In this document: piece after piece, positions 1 to 7,751 of the stretch | Position numbering within the stretch: position 1 is the first letter of the stretch | How the letters are laid out: each line of letters opens with the position of its first letter | From: an uncultured Alphaproteobacteria bacterium | Lineage (GTDB): Bacteria; Pseudomonadota; Alphaproteobacteria; UBA3830 | Length of the DNA: 19,076 nt | Direction: 5' to 3' | NCBI GenBank assembly: GCA_905233775.1 | Contig: CAJOEB010000010.1 | Span: 1-19,076 of the forward strand | Notes under the pieces: generated by a model | What the model saw: only the letters and a program-made list of their open reading frames with translations | What the model was told of the DNA's origin: nothing | Databases searched by the model: none | Position numbers and translations under genes: made by a program

Positions 1-240
1 AACAATAACATGTTAATAAACAACACTTCTGCTCAGCTGCCTCTACAAATTCAATCTATTCAAATGCCTTTGTAAGTACAGACTATTCAAACACCTATAC
101 AAGCTCAATCTGTTCAAATACCCCTGCGAGCTCAACCTGTTAAAGCATCTCTGCAGGTTCAGTGCGTTCAAACACCTTTGTAGGTTACATCAAGTAATGA
201 GAGTACCAATATCATCATAATCAGTAGTAATATAAACTAG
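1..240 (+). pseudogene. 3' remnant of a tandem-repeat protein gene, broken by in-frame stops
   Basis: Frame 1 is open from the window edge to TAA at 73-75. The coding character continues in the same frame to a second stop (TAG 181-183) and a third (TAG 238-240). The translated units look like 'QAQSVQIPL', 'QVQCVQTPL' and 'QIQSIQMPL': nine-residue Gln/Pro-rich repeats. The TAA and the first TAG both sit at the first codon of a unit, where other units have CAA, CAG or CGA, so each is one C-to-T change away from Gln. This looks like the tail of a low-complexity repeat protein that acquired stops, shortening it or killing it. The 5' part is outside the window, so the upstream gene may still be functional and simply end at 75. 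Function is not recognisable. Confidence 0.55.
46..180 (+). repeat. five imperfect 27-nt tandem repeats
   Basis: Units run 46-72, 73-99, 100-126, 127-153 and 154-180; a sixth starts at 181 and loses similarity within two codons. A weaker unit may precede position 46 ('SAQLPL'). The units stay in phase with a nine-residue coding repeat, and the core 'gtTCAAacacCT' is the best conserved part. No spacers of constant length separate them and there is no dyad symmetry, so this is a coding minisatellite and not a CRISPR array. Confidence 0.75.
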
Positions 241-324
241 CATTAACTAGCTAAATAATTACTGATGTTTTTACATCACACCTATATATAATTAATTGGA
301 TAAGATAATAATAGTTAACAAACA

Positions 325-340
325 AACTAACTAACTAACT
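325..340. repeat. AACT tetranucleotide microsatellite, four copies
   Basis: Four perfect AACT units lie in the AT-rich gap between the broken repeat gene and the convergent secreted-protein gene. The same motif recurs twice just after prfB (about 14125-14132). It is too short and too far from any start codon to be a convincing contingency locus. The rest of 241-385 shows nothing I can identify. Confidence 0.5.
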
Positions 341-385
341 TCAAACAGATCTCTTCCGAAAGTCGAAAATGACATACGAAAAACT

Positions 386-430
386 CTTATTTTCAGTATC
401 TGAAAATATCCTGAGAATACTGGAAATAAG
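386..430 (-). terminator. possible intrinsic terminator of the secreted-protein gene
   Basis: Arms 386-399 and 417-430 are complementary over 14 bp with one mismatch around a 17-nt loop. Read on the minus strand, the hairpin lies 18 nt after the stop codon of the 667-aa gene and is followed within a few bases by a T5 stretch. The stem is AT-rich and the T-run is short, so this would be a weak terminator at best. Confidence 0.35.
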
Positions 431-447
431 AATACCAGAAATAAATC

Positions 448-2451
448 TTATTCTTCGATGTCGCTTTCTTCATTTCCAATAATGGAACCAGCGTGTACAG
501 GTGTTGGAGAAGCAATCGGCAATTGATCAATTTTTTTAGGTTCTTCTTTTTGAAAAAATTCCTCTTTGCGCTCTTCTTCTTTTTTTGTTTGTATATTTTG
601 TGCTGGTTTTATGATGTCTCTATGTTTTATATTTTTATGTCCTGCAACAATTGATACCGAAGAAGTCGCTGATGAAGTTACTGAGGTTGTTGAAGAAATA
701 GCAGTTGCGTCAGTTCCTTCTTTTCTCTCTGATTCTTGTGCTTTTTCTGATACACGATGATAAGCAGCTTCTATTGTGTGCCTATCTCCTCGTCTGGATA
801 TCATACGTTGACCTCTAGGGTGTGAAATAAAATAGTCTAAAATATGAGCGGCGTCTTCGTGTAATCCTTTGTTTTCCAGGTAAGTAGCGTAATCAAGTCT
901 TACTCTTACTTGTTGATTAAGTGAAGAATGTCGAAAGATGTATCCTAAATCTCCGAAAATTGATCTTTCAGCAAATTGTCTATATGTATGCATATCATCT
1001 CTTATATTCAGTGCACTTAGGTACATAAATAGTGCTTGTCCTTGTTGTAAATCCGTTAGTTCATGTAATTTGTTTCCATCAAAAAAATATTTCAATGCTC
1101 CAATCATCATTCTTGCGTTTTCTGATTTTTCTCCATTGAAGTGTCTTGGGTTTGCTTTACCTATTAAAGTGTTTAAAACAACTCCGTAATTAAATATAAT
1201 AGCGGCTCTGTTGCGTGTTACCTGAGCTATAAAATCTCCGGTCTGACTATCAAATAAAACACTCATATCATCGGCAATAACACGGTTTCTTCTGGTATCG
1301 CTAAAATTAAGATGATCTATTGCAAACATAATATTTCGTAGATTAGAAATAACTCTATTCTGCTTTGCTATATCAATAAAAGGACTTTCGTAAAAATGAT
1401 TTCCACTTTCTAAACAGCGTTGGAAGATATATTCGCGAAACCTTATCGGAACAGGCGGTAAATCTCTTCTGTCTTTTGCGGATAAATCACTTAATATGTT
1501 GTAATAATAAAAAACAAGATTATTTGTGTCTGGTGTCGGTGTTCCTTGCAGTGTTAATTTGCTACTTTGCTCTATTATAAATGGTTTTAGTACTTTTGCT
1601 TCATCTTTTGAAGTAGAACATACTTCAAGTCGTTCATTTATAAGTTCAATTTGCTTATAAAGAGGAAGCAGTCTCCAATATTTGATACCATTTCTTTTAA
1701 ACATATAGTCATTCAAAGTGTCTATATATTGCAGTGGTGTTACTCTTTTTACGAAATCAAGATAATAAGATAATGTAAGTCCTTTGTGTGCTCTGGAAAG
1801 TTGATTAAAAGCTCTGTTTCGTTCAGGTTCACGAAAAACACATTCAAGTGCTTCAAATGCTTTTCTTTCGTTTTCTTTCATCGCTTGTCGTATGAGCATT
1901 GTTGTATCAATATTATGTGGGATTATACATTTGTTATGTGGGATTATACATTGCCTGGCCATAGATATACCAAATACGGAAATGACCATAGCCTGAACAG
2001 CTTTTGGCATACGAATATTGCCGGTTAATCTTGCATTTGCATCGAATATTGGTTCCATAACATTTATGATCGACCTTACATTTGCTTCGGAGTCGCACTG
2101 GAAAAGGATAAGTCCGTAATTGGCGATGGCTGCATTTTTCATTTGCGTACTTAAAGAGACATCGTCTAATAATTTTCCTGTTTTTTTATTAAATAATTCA
2201 CTAAGTAATGTTTCTGCTTCTTCATAATTATGCATGTCGTATAAATGAATAGCATCACAAAGTATTTTATAGTCTTGTGATGGATTGGTTCTTTTATAAA
2301 CAGTCAGAGGTTGGCTTGATGTTTGGTGGCAATACCCCCCCCCACCATGGCGATGATAGAATGGTTGTCTGTATCTATCAGAGGCATTTGTTGTGAAATT
2401 CGTACAAACTAAAGCAATGAAAGCAATTCTGACTATTGATTTACGTAACAT
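448..2451 (-). CDS. secreted protein of unknown function with a G9 tract after the signal peptide
   Basis: A protein of 667 aa. I chose the ATG at 2451 over the GTG at 2469 because GAGGAG, a strong Shine-Dalgarno sequence, lies at 2458-2463 between them. Residues 1-23 form a typical Sec signal peptide (basic 'LRKSIVR', hydrophobic core, likely cleavage after 'TTNA'). The mature N-terminus is His/Gly-rich ('HRHGGGGYCH', residues 33-42), and the four Gly come from an uninterrupted G9 run. The middle is helical and somewhat TPR-like ('YEEAETLLSELF', 'ALECVFREPERN') but matches no family I can name. Residues from about 570 to the end are low complexity: Ser/Thr-rich, then Lys/Glu-rich, ending in acidic 'ESDIEE'. 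It probably acts in the periplasm or outside the cell. The gene is divergent from aspS and has its own promoter. Confidence 0.8.
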   Translation of the reverse strand: MLRKSIVRIAFIALVCTNFTTNASDRYRQPFYHRHGGGGYCHQTSSQPLTVYKRTNPSQDYKILCDAIHLYDMHNYEEAETLLSELFNKKTGKLLDDVSLSTQMKNAAIANYGLILFQCDSEANVRSIINVMEPIFDANARLTGNIRMPKAVQAMVISVFGISMARQCIIPHNKCIIPHNIDTTMLIRQAMKENERKAFEALECVFREPERNRAFNQLSRAHKGLTLSYYLDFVKRVTPLQYIDTLNDYMFKRNGIKYWRLLPLYKQIELINERLEVCSTSKDEAKVLKPFIIEQSSKLTLQGTPTPDTNNLVFYYYNILSDLSAKDRRDLPPVPIRFREYIFQRCLESGNHFYESPFIDIAKQNRVISNLRNIMFAIDHLNFSDTRRNRVIADDMSVLFDSQTGDFIAQVTRNRAAIIFNYGVVLNTLIGKANPRHFNGEKSENARMMIGALKYFFDGNKLHELTDLQQGQALFMYLSALNIRDDMHTYRQFAERSIFGDLGYIFRHSSLNQQVRVRLDYATYLENKGLHEDAAHILDYFISHPRGQRMISRRGDRHTIEAAYHRVSEKAQESERKEGTDATAISSTTSVTSSATSSVSIVAGHKNIKHRDIIKPAQNIQTKKEEERKEEFFQKEEPKKIDQLPIASPTPVHAGSIIGNEESDIEE
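1913..1954 (-). repeat. 21-nt tandem duplication inside the secreted-protein gene
   Basis: Two adjacent 21-nt copies match at 19 of 21 positions and encode 'CIIPHNK' followed by 'CIIPHNI' on the minus strand. The unit is a multiple of three, so the frame is kept. This looks like a recent slippage or replication duplication adding seven residues. Confidence 0.8.
2335..2343 (-). repeat. G9 homopolymer, candidate phase-variation tract (ON)
   Basis: Nine consecutive C on the plus strand are nine G on the coding strand, spanning codons 36-39 (GGT GGG GGG GGG) of the secreted protein. With nine G the frame is open. Ten G would read about 13 further codons before TAA, and eight G would reach TGA after about eight codons. 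A one-base length change in either direction is therefore predicted to be null. Confidence 0.75.
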
Positions 2452-2485
2452 AAAATTCTCCTCTGACACAACGATAATAAGTAAA

Positions 2486-2513
2486 GTTATACATAGTAAC
2501 CATAAAAAATCAA
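2486..2513 (-). promoter_or_regulatory. predicted sigma-70-type promoter of the secreted-protein gene
   Basis: On the minus strand, TTGATT (2508-2513) and TATAAC (2486-2491) are separated by 16 bp. Transcription would begin near 2479, giving a leader of about 28 nt that contains the GAGGAG ribosome-binding site. The surroundings are very AT-rich, so chance matches are common. Confidence 0.45.
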
Positions 2514-2625
2514 TTATTTTTTAATAAAAATTAATATAAAATTAACTATTTTGAATAATTTTCTATAACAGAGCTTATATGCGATAATTATTACACGAAA
2601 AATAACTTCTATAATCATTTCTATA

Positions 2626-2654
2626 TTGAAAAAACCTTGTATATCTAAGATAAT
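2626..2654 (+). promoter_or_regulatory. predicted sigma-70-type promoter of aspS
   Basis: TTGAAA (2626-2631) and GATAAT (2649-2654) are separated by exactly 17 bp. A start near 2661 leaves a leader of about 32 nt before the ATG at 2693. A TTG start at 2669 would leave only about eight leader bases, which supports the ATG. Confidence 0.55.
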
Positions 2655-2692
2655 AAATCGCTTATCTGTTGATTATAGTAGGAAAAAAAGTT

Positions 2693-4477
2693 ATGTGCGT
2701 TTACAGAAGTCACAATTGCGGTGAATTAAGAGAATCTGATGTCGGAAAGACGGTAAAATTATCCGGTTGGGTTCATAAAAAGCGAGATCATGGCAGTTTG
2801 ATGTTCATTGATTTGCGCGATCATTATGGCATAACTCAATGCGTAATTGATTCAGAAAGTAAAATTTTTTCGGAAGTAGAAAAAATCCGCCATGAATGTA
2901 TCGTTACGATAAAGGGTAGTGTAGTAAAAAGAGATAATTCTACGATTAACAAAGAAAATCCAACTGGAACGATAGAAGTAAAAATTGAAGAATTTACTGT
3001 TCTTTCTTATGTTGCGGGAACTCCGTTTGCAATCAGCAGTGTTTCGGATTTGTCAGAAGAAAACCGTCTGAAATATCGTTTTTTGGATTTACGCCGCGAA
3101 AAATTGCATAAAAATATCGTTCTGCGAGCAAATGTAATTTCCAGTATTCGCGAAAAAATGCAGAAAGCTGGATTTTTGGAGATAAATACACCGATATTAA
3201 CCGCAAGTTCACCGGAAGGCGCACGCGATTTTCTTGTTCCAAGCAGATTATATCCGGGAAAATTCTATGCATTGCCGCAAGCTCCGCAGCAGTTTAAACA
3301 ACTTCTTATGGTTGCGGGGTTCGATAAATATTTCCAGATTGCTCCTTGTTTCAGAGATGAGGACAGTAGAGCGGATCGTTCACCGGGAGAATTCTATCAG
3401 TTGGATTTTGAAATGTCTTTTGTTACGCAAGAAGATATTTTTACGACTATAGAGCCTGTTATATATGAGATTTTTACGGAGTATTCGAATAAAAACGTTT
3501 CGAAATATCCGTTTAAAAGAATTTCATACAGCGATGCAATGCTCCATTATGGAAGTGATAAACCGGATTTGAGAAATCCGCTTATCATTGAAGATGTAAG
3601 CGATATCTTCGCAGGATCTACTTTTACTCTTTTCATTGATGCATTGAGGGATCATAAAGTAATTCGCGCAATTGCTGTTCCTAATGCTGATAAACAGCCG
3701 CGCAGTTTCTTCGATAAGTTAAATAATTGGGCGAAAGAAAATGAGATGGCAGGGCTTGGATATATCACATACGGCGAGGATGATATAAAAGGACCGATAG
3801 CAAAGTTCCTAACACCAAATCAGCAGGCGACATTAAAAGAACGTGCAGGATTACTCGGTACTGGTGTTATCTTTTTCATTTGCGATGAGGAAAATAAAGC
3901 GAATAATTTTGCGGGAATGGTGAGGACAAAACTCGGGAACGATCTAAATCTTCTTTCTGATGGTTTTGAATTCTGTTGGATTGTTGATTTCCCTATGTAT
4001 GAACGCAATGAAGATACTGGTGGTATAGATTTTTCGCATAATCCGTTTTCAATGCCTCAAGGTGGTATGTATGCGCTCGAAAATATCGATCCGCTGAAAA
4101 TAAAAGCGTATCAATATGACATTGTATGCAATGGTATTGAATTATCGAGTGGCGCAATACGAAATCATGATCCTGATATTATGATTAAAGCATTCGAGAT
4201 TGCCGGATATCCTCCTGAAGTTACAAAGGAAAAGTTTAAGGGAATGTTTAACGCTTTTCAGTATGGTGCTCCGCCTCATGGTGGATGTGCTCCGGGGATC
4301 GACAGAATGATTATGCTTCTTGCCGATGAACCGAATATAAGGGAAGTCATTGCGTTTCCGTTAAATCAGCAGGCACAGGATTTAATGATGAATGCGCCTT
4401 CTTCGGTTTCTGAAAAGCAATTGAAAGAGTTACATATAAAACTTGATTTGCCTAAGAAGACTACATTAAAATCATAA
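2693..4477 (+). CDS. aspS: aspartyl-tRNA synthetase, probably non-discriminating
   Basis: Bacterial-type class II AspRS of 594 aa (E. coli AspS is 590). It charges tRNA-Asp with aspartate in the cytoplasm. The N-terminal OB-fold anticodon domain contains '[20 protein letters not shown]'. Motif 2, '[19 protein letters not shown]', is at about residues 220-240, the GAD insertion fills the middle, and motif 3, '[10 protein letters not shown]', is near residue 530, followed by '[12 protein letters not shown]'. The ATG at 2693 has AGGA at 2680-2683 with suitable spacing, so I prefer it to the TTG eight codons upstream. His33 in 'KKRDHG' matches the His of non-discriminating AspRS (Leu in E. coli), implying that it also makes Asp-tRNA-Asn for GatCAB. 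It lies 25 nt before a sugar-binding protein gene with no terminator between, so co-transcription is likely. Confidence 0.95.
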   Translation: MCVYRSHNCGELRESDVGKTVKLSGWVHKKRDHGSLMFIDLRDHYGITQCVIDSESKIFSEVEKIRHECIVTIKGSVVKRDNSTINKENPTGTIEVKIEEFTVLSYVAGTPFAISSVSDLSEENRLKYRFLDLRREKLHKNIVLRANVISSIREKMQKAGFLEINTPILTASSPEGARDFLVPSRLYPGKFYALPQAPQQFKQLLMVAGFDKYFQIAPCFRDEDSRADRSPGEFYQLDFEMSFVTQEDIFTTIEPVIYEIFTEYSNKNVSKYPFKRISYSDAMLHYGSDKPDLRNPLIIEDVSDIFAGSTFTLFIDALRDHKVIRAIAVPNADKQPRSFFDKLNNWAKENEMAGLGYITYGEDDIKGPIAKFLTPNQQATLKERAGLLGTGVIFFICDEENKANNFAGMVRTKLGNDLNLLSDGFEFCWIVDFPMYERNEDTGGIDFSHNPFSMPQGGMYALENIDPLKIKAYQYDIVCNGIELSSGAIRNHDPDIMIKAFEIAGYPPEVTKEKFKGMFNAFQYGAPPHGGCAPGIDRMIMLLADEPNIREVIAFPLNQQAQDLMMNAPSSVSEKQLKELHIKLDLPKKTTLKS

Positions 4478-4502
4478 AAATAATTTATAGGATGGTATTT
4501 AT

Positions 4503-5885
4503 ATGAGAAAACTTTTGTCGCTGCTTGCTACTGCGTCAGTTTTGATGGCGGGGGTCACTGATCTTGAAGCTTGGACAATCAGAATGACTTGCCGTTCCAA
4601 AGGACGTGAGATAGAACTATGCAAAAAAGCGATCGACGAGTGGATGAAAAAACATGGTGGTAAGCACAAGGTCGAGATTGTGACACTTCCGCATGCAAGT
4701 AACGAGTGTTTTGCGTTATATCAGCAGTGGTTGAGTGCAGAGACATTTGATGTCGATATAATGCAGATGGATGTTGCTTGGATAGGTGTCTTTTCTGACT
4801 ATTTGTATCCTCTTAATGAAATATATGCTCCTGATGAGATTGAAACGAATGATTATTTTGATGCGGTCAGACAGAGTATATACAGTTCTGATGGCAGTAT
4901 GGTTGCGTTACCTTGGTATACCGATTGTGGGATAATGTATTATCGAAAGGATCTGCTTGAAAAGTATGGCAGGAATGTTCCGACGACATGGGAAGAACTT
5001 TATGATACTGCGTTATACATTCAGGATGAAGAGAGAAAACAACCGGAGAAAAAGACAAAATTTCATGGTTTTATATTTCAAGCAAAAGCGTTTGAGATCT
5101 TGACGTGTAACTTTCTTGAATTTGTAGATTCTTTCGGTGGGGCTATTGTTAAAGAGAAAACGGCTGTTGTTGATTCGGATGCTCCGCTTGCTGCGACTAT
5201 GTTTATGGCAAAATGCATTAACAGCATTACAAATCATAACGTTCTCAATTATTCTGAAGAAGATGCACGAGGGGTGTTTCAATCCGGTAATGCCGTGTTT
5301 ATGCGAAATTGGCCATATGCTTGGGCATTAATGAATGAACCATCTACTGCAGTTGCAGGGAAAATCGGCGTAATGCCTATACCGAAAAGCATAAATGGCG
5401 GAAAAAATTCAGGTGCTCTTGGCGGATGGTTTCTTGTTGTGTCAAAATACTCTAAACATCCGGATGTTGCTGCGGATCTCATAAAATTTTTAACGGATAA
5501 AGTTCAGCAAAAATATAGGGCACAATATTCATATCTTCCGACATTTAAGAGTTTGTACAGCGATAAAGATGTTTTACGAGCTAATCCGTTTTTCGCAGAT
5601 ATGTATAATTCACTAAATAGTGCAGCTGTTCGTCCATCGATTGCTTTTGGAAAAAATTACTCCAGAGCAAGTTCGGAAATATACAATTCAGTAAATACAA
5701 TTCTTACAAGAGCGACGGAAACGGAACTCAGCTCTTCTGAGGTTCGCAACCTTCTCAATAGATTAAATAAGAAACTTACGAAATTACTGAATAAATCTGA
5801 TAAAATGCAGAAAAAGTTGAAGAAACAGTCGGGAGAAAAAATAAGTTTTTGGAATAGAATAAAGGGATTTTTCGGGATTAATTAG
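4503..5885 (+). CDS. ABC sugar importer, periplasmic solute-binding protein (family 1)
   Basis: 460 aa with a Sec signal peptide (residues 1-23, cleavage likely after 'DLEA'). The mature protein has the family 1 binding-protein layout. Near the N-terminus are 'FDVDIMQMDVAWIG' and 'LPWYTDCGIMYYRKDLLEKYG'. The C-terminal lobe has 'MRNWPYAW', 'GALGGWFLVVSKYSKHPDVAADLIKFLT' (quoted to its first 20 residues or so as a landmark) and 'SYLPTFKSLYSD'. These resemble trehalose/maltose (ThuE-type) binders; the actual ligand is inference. AGGAT at 4489-4493 is the ribosome-binding site. The two genes behind it encode the matching permeases. The last 50 or so residues form a Lys-rich, probably coiled-coil tail ending in amphipathic 'FWNRIKGFFGIN', which goes beyond what I expect of the family. 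Confidence 0.88.
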   Translation: MRKLLSLLATASVLMAGVTDLEAWTIRMTCRSKGREIELCKKAIDEWMKKHGGKHKVEIVTLPHASNECFALYQQWLSAETFDVDIMQMDVAWIGVFSDYLYPLNEIYAPDEIETNDYFDAVRQSIYSSDGSMVALPWYTDCGIMYYRKDLLEKYGRNVPTTWEELYDTALYIQDEERKQPEKKTKFHGFIFQAKAFEILTCNFLEFVDSFGGAIVKEKTAVVDSDAPLAATMFMAKCINSITNHNVLNYSEEDARGVFQSGNAVFMRNWPYAWALMNEPSTAVAGKIGVMPIPKSINGGKNSGALGGWFLVVSKYSKHPDVAADLIKFLTDKVQQKYRAQYSYLPTFKSLYSDKDVLRANPFFADMYNSLNSAAVRPSIAFGKNYSRASSEIYNSVNTILTRATETELSSSEVRNLLNRLNKKLTKLLNKSDKMQKKLKKQSGEKISFWNRIKGFFGIN

Positions 5886-5887
5886 TA

Positions 5888-6805
5888 ATGAAGTTTTTTC
5901 ATCCGCAGAAGTTTAAAAAACGCCAAGTTTCATATGCTGCAAAATATCTAAATTGGCTTTTTCTTACTCCTTGTTTGCTGACTCTTATTATTTGCGCCGG
6001 ATGGCCGCTTATCAGAACCATATCTTTTGGTTTTACTGATGCGACATTAGATAATTTAAGTGATATAAGTTTCGTAGGAGTAGATAATTTCGTTGCGATC
6101 GCGAGAGATCAAGATTGGTGGAAAGCCGTTTTGAATACTTTTGTTATTGCAATAGTTTCCGTTCCTCTTGAAACCATTTTCGGGATGGTTATTGCTCTAA
6201 TTTTGCATCGTAATTTCAAAGGACGTGGTTGGATGCGTGCAATAGTTTTAGTACCGTGGACTATTCCGACAATCGTTTCTGCCAGAATGTGGGCATGGAT
6301 GCTAAATGACTCGTACGGAATAATTAATGATCTTCTTATCCGAATGTCTGTAATCAAAGAACCTATTCCTTGGATTGCGTCAAATGCGTTAAGTATAGTT
6401 TCGATAATTTTAGTTGATGTATGGAAAACTACACCATATATGGCATTATTGTTACTGGCAGGATTGCAATCATTACCTCAAGATTGCTTTGAAGCTGCGG
6501 AAGTAGATAGTATTCCGTTTAGAACGACATTTAAAAGCATTATTTTACCTCTGATGAAGCCGACAATAATAGTAGCGATGATTTTCAGAACACTTGACGC
6601 TGTTCGCATATTCGATCTCGTATATATATTGAGCAGCGGAAATAATGAAAATGCGACAATGTCAGTTTATTCACGTAGATTTTTGGTCGATTATGCTGAC
6701 GTAGGTTACGGTTCTGCTGCTGCAACTGTTTTGCTGTTTTTTGTCGCATTTTTGAGCATACTTTATATATCATTTAACCAGAAAAAACTAAGGGAAATGA
6801 GTTAA
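5888..6805 (+). CDS. ABC sugar importer permease, MalF/UgpA type
   Basis: 305-aa inner-membrane protein with about six transmembrane helices; the first is near residues 22-42 ('WLFLTPCLLTLIICAGWPLI'). The cytoplasmic EAA loop that docks on the ATPase is 'CFEAAEVDSIPFRTTFKSII' followed by 'LPLMKP'. The usual Gly of 'EAA...DGA' is Ser here. The start lies two bases after the binding-protein stop with only a weak ribosome-binding site, implying translational coupling. It forms a heterodimer with the next gene's product. Confidence 0.9.
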   Translation: MKFFHPQKFKKRQVSYAAKYLNWLFLTPCLLTLIICAGWPLIRTISFGFTDATLDNLSDISFVGVDNFVAIARDQDWWKAVLNTFVIAIVSVPLETIFGMVIALILHRNFKGRGWMRAIVLVPWTIPTIVSARMWAWMLNDSYGIINDLLIRMSVIKEPIPWIASNALSIVSIILVDVWKTTPYMALLLLAGLQSLPQDCFEAAEVDSIPFRTTFKSIILPLMKPTIIVAMIFRTLDAVRIFDLVYILSSGNNENATMSVYSRRFLVDYADVGYGSAAATVLLFFVAFLSILYISFNQKKLREMS

Positions 6806-6809
6806 TAAT

Positions 6810-7649
6810 ATGGTTTGGAAATACAAAAAAATCATAAAAGAGATCGTTTTTTACAGCGTTTGTTTAATTGTTGCATTTTGCTGTTTATTTCCATTTTATT
6901 GGGCTGTAGTTTCTTCATTTCGTGATAGCTCAAATCTGTTTTCCACTGAACTTTTACCTTCAAAAATTACATTTGATAACTACAAGGAGGTTTTTAGCGA
7001 TGTTACTTTCGGATGTTCATTTCTGAATTCTGGAGTTGTAGCCGTCTGTACAGCTCTATTGACTCTTGCTGTTTGTCTTTTTGCTGCATATCCTCTTGCT
7101 CGAGCAAAATTTCGAGGGAAAAAACGATTTTTGATGGCTGCGTTGGGAGTTACAACTCTTCCGCATGTCGCTGTTTTGTCTGGTTTGTTTGAATTGATTC
7201 GCTTTTTGGATATTTATAATGAAAAATCTGCATTAATCTTGTCTTATATGATTATAACCGTGCCATTTACCCTTTGGACTTTGACGAACTTTATGCGAAA
7301 TATCCCGAAAGAAATAGAAGAAGCTGCAATTATGGACGGAGCAAGTCGATATGAAATACTAACTAAGGTTTTTCTTCCGATATTGAAGCCGGCAATCGTG
7401 ACTACCGGACTTTTGGCTTTTATTGCAGCTTGGAATGAGTTTTTGTTTGCATTAACATTCACTTTAACAAATCAATCACGTACAGTTCCTGTTTCTTTAG
7501 CACTGTTCAGCGGAGCGTCACAGCATGAACTCCCTTGGGGATTAATTATGGCTGCCAGTGTTCTGGTTACTTTGCCGCTTATTGTTTTGGTTGTCGTATT
7601 CCAAAGAAAAATTGTCGCAGGATTAACTGCCGGTGCAATAAAAGGATAG
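6810..7649 (+). CDS. ABC sugar importer permease, MalG/UgpE type
   Basis: 279-aa partner permease with about six transmembrane helices. It has a canonical EAA loop, 'EIEEAAIMDGASRYEIL' followed by 'FLPILKPAI', and the family's C-terminal 'FQRKIVAGLTAGAIKG'. The start is four bases after the previous stop; AAGGGA at 6790-6795 is a somewhat distant ribosome-binding site. No nucleotide-binding (MalK/UgpC/MsmX-like) subunit follows, so the complex must use an ATPase encoded elsewhere. The operon appears to end here, but I saw no convincing hairpin in 7650-7751. Confidence 0.92.
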   Translation: MVWKYKKIIKEIVFYSVCLIVAFCCLFPFYWAVVSSFRDSSNLFSTELLPSKITFDNYKEVFSDVTFGCSFLNSGVVAVCTALLTLAVCLFAAYPLARAKFRGKKRFLMAALGVTTLPHVAVLSGLFELIRFLDIYNEKSALILSYMIITVPFTLWTLTNFMRNIPKEIEEAAIMDGASRYEILTKVFLPILKPAIVTTGLLAFIAAWNEFLFALTFTLTNQSRTVPVSLALFSGASQHELPWGLIMAASVLVTLPLIVLVVVFQRKIVAGLTAGAIKG

Positions 7650-7751
7650 TCTTTCTTTTTAATGGTTAAATCATAACATATTATTAATATTTTTGTTGTT
7701 ATGTTTTTGTTGTCGTAAGTAAAGATAATTATCGGTTTAAGTAAACAACAA

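Noticed and set aside
46..183. CRISPR-like array at the left edge
   Set aside because: The 27-nt units are contiguous, degenerate, coding in phase and without spacers.
566..760. Plus-strand open frame with a hydrophobic start
   Set aside because: It lies antisense to the secreted-protein gene, in its low-complexity tail, with no homology or ribosome-binding site.
2452..2469. GTG start for the secreted protein
   Set aside because: The six extra codons contain the GAGGAG ribosome-binding site of the ATG at 2451 and would spoil the signal peptide N-terminus.
2669..2692. TTG start for aspS eight codons upstream
   Set aside because: The predicted transcription start near 2661 leaves almost no leader, and the ATG at 2693 has a proper AGGA ribosome-binding site and fits family length.
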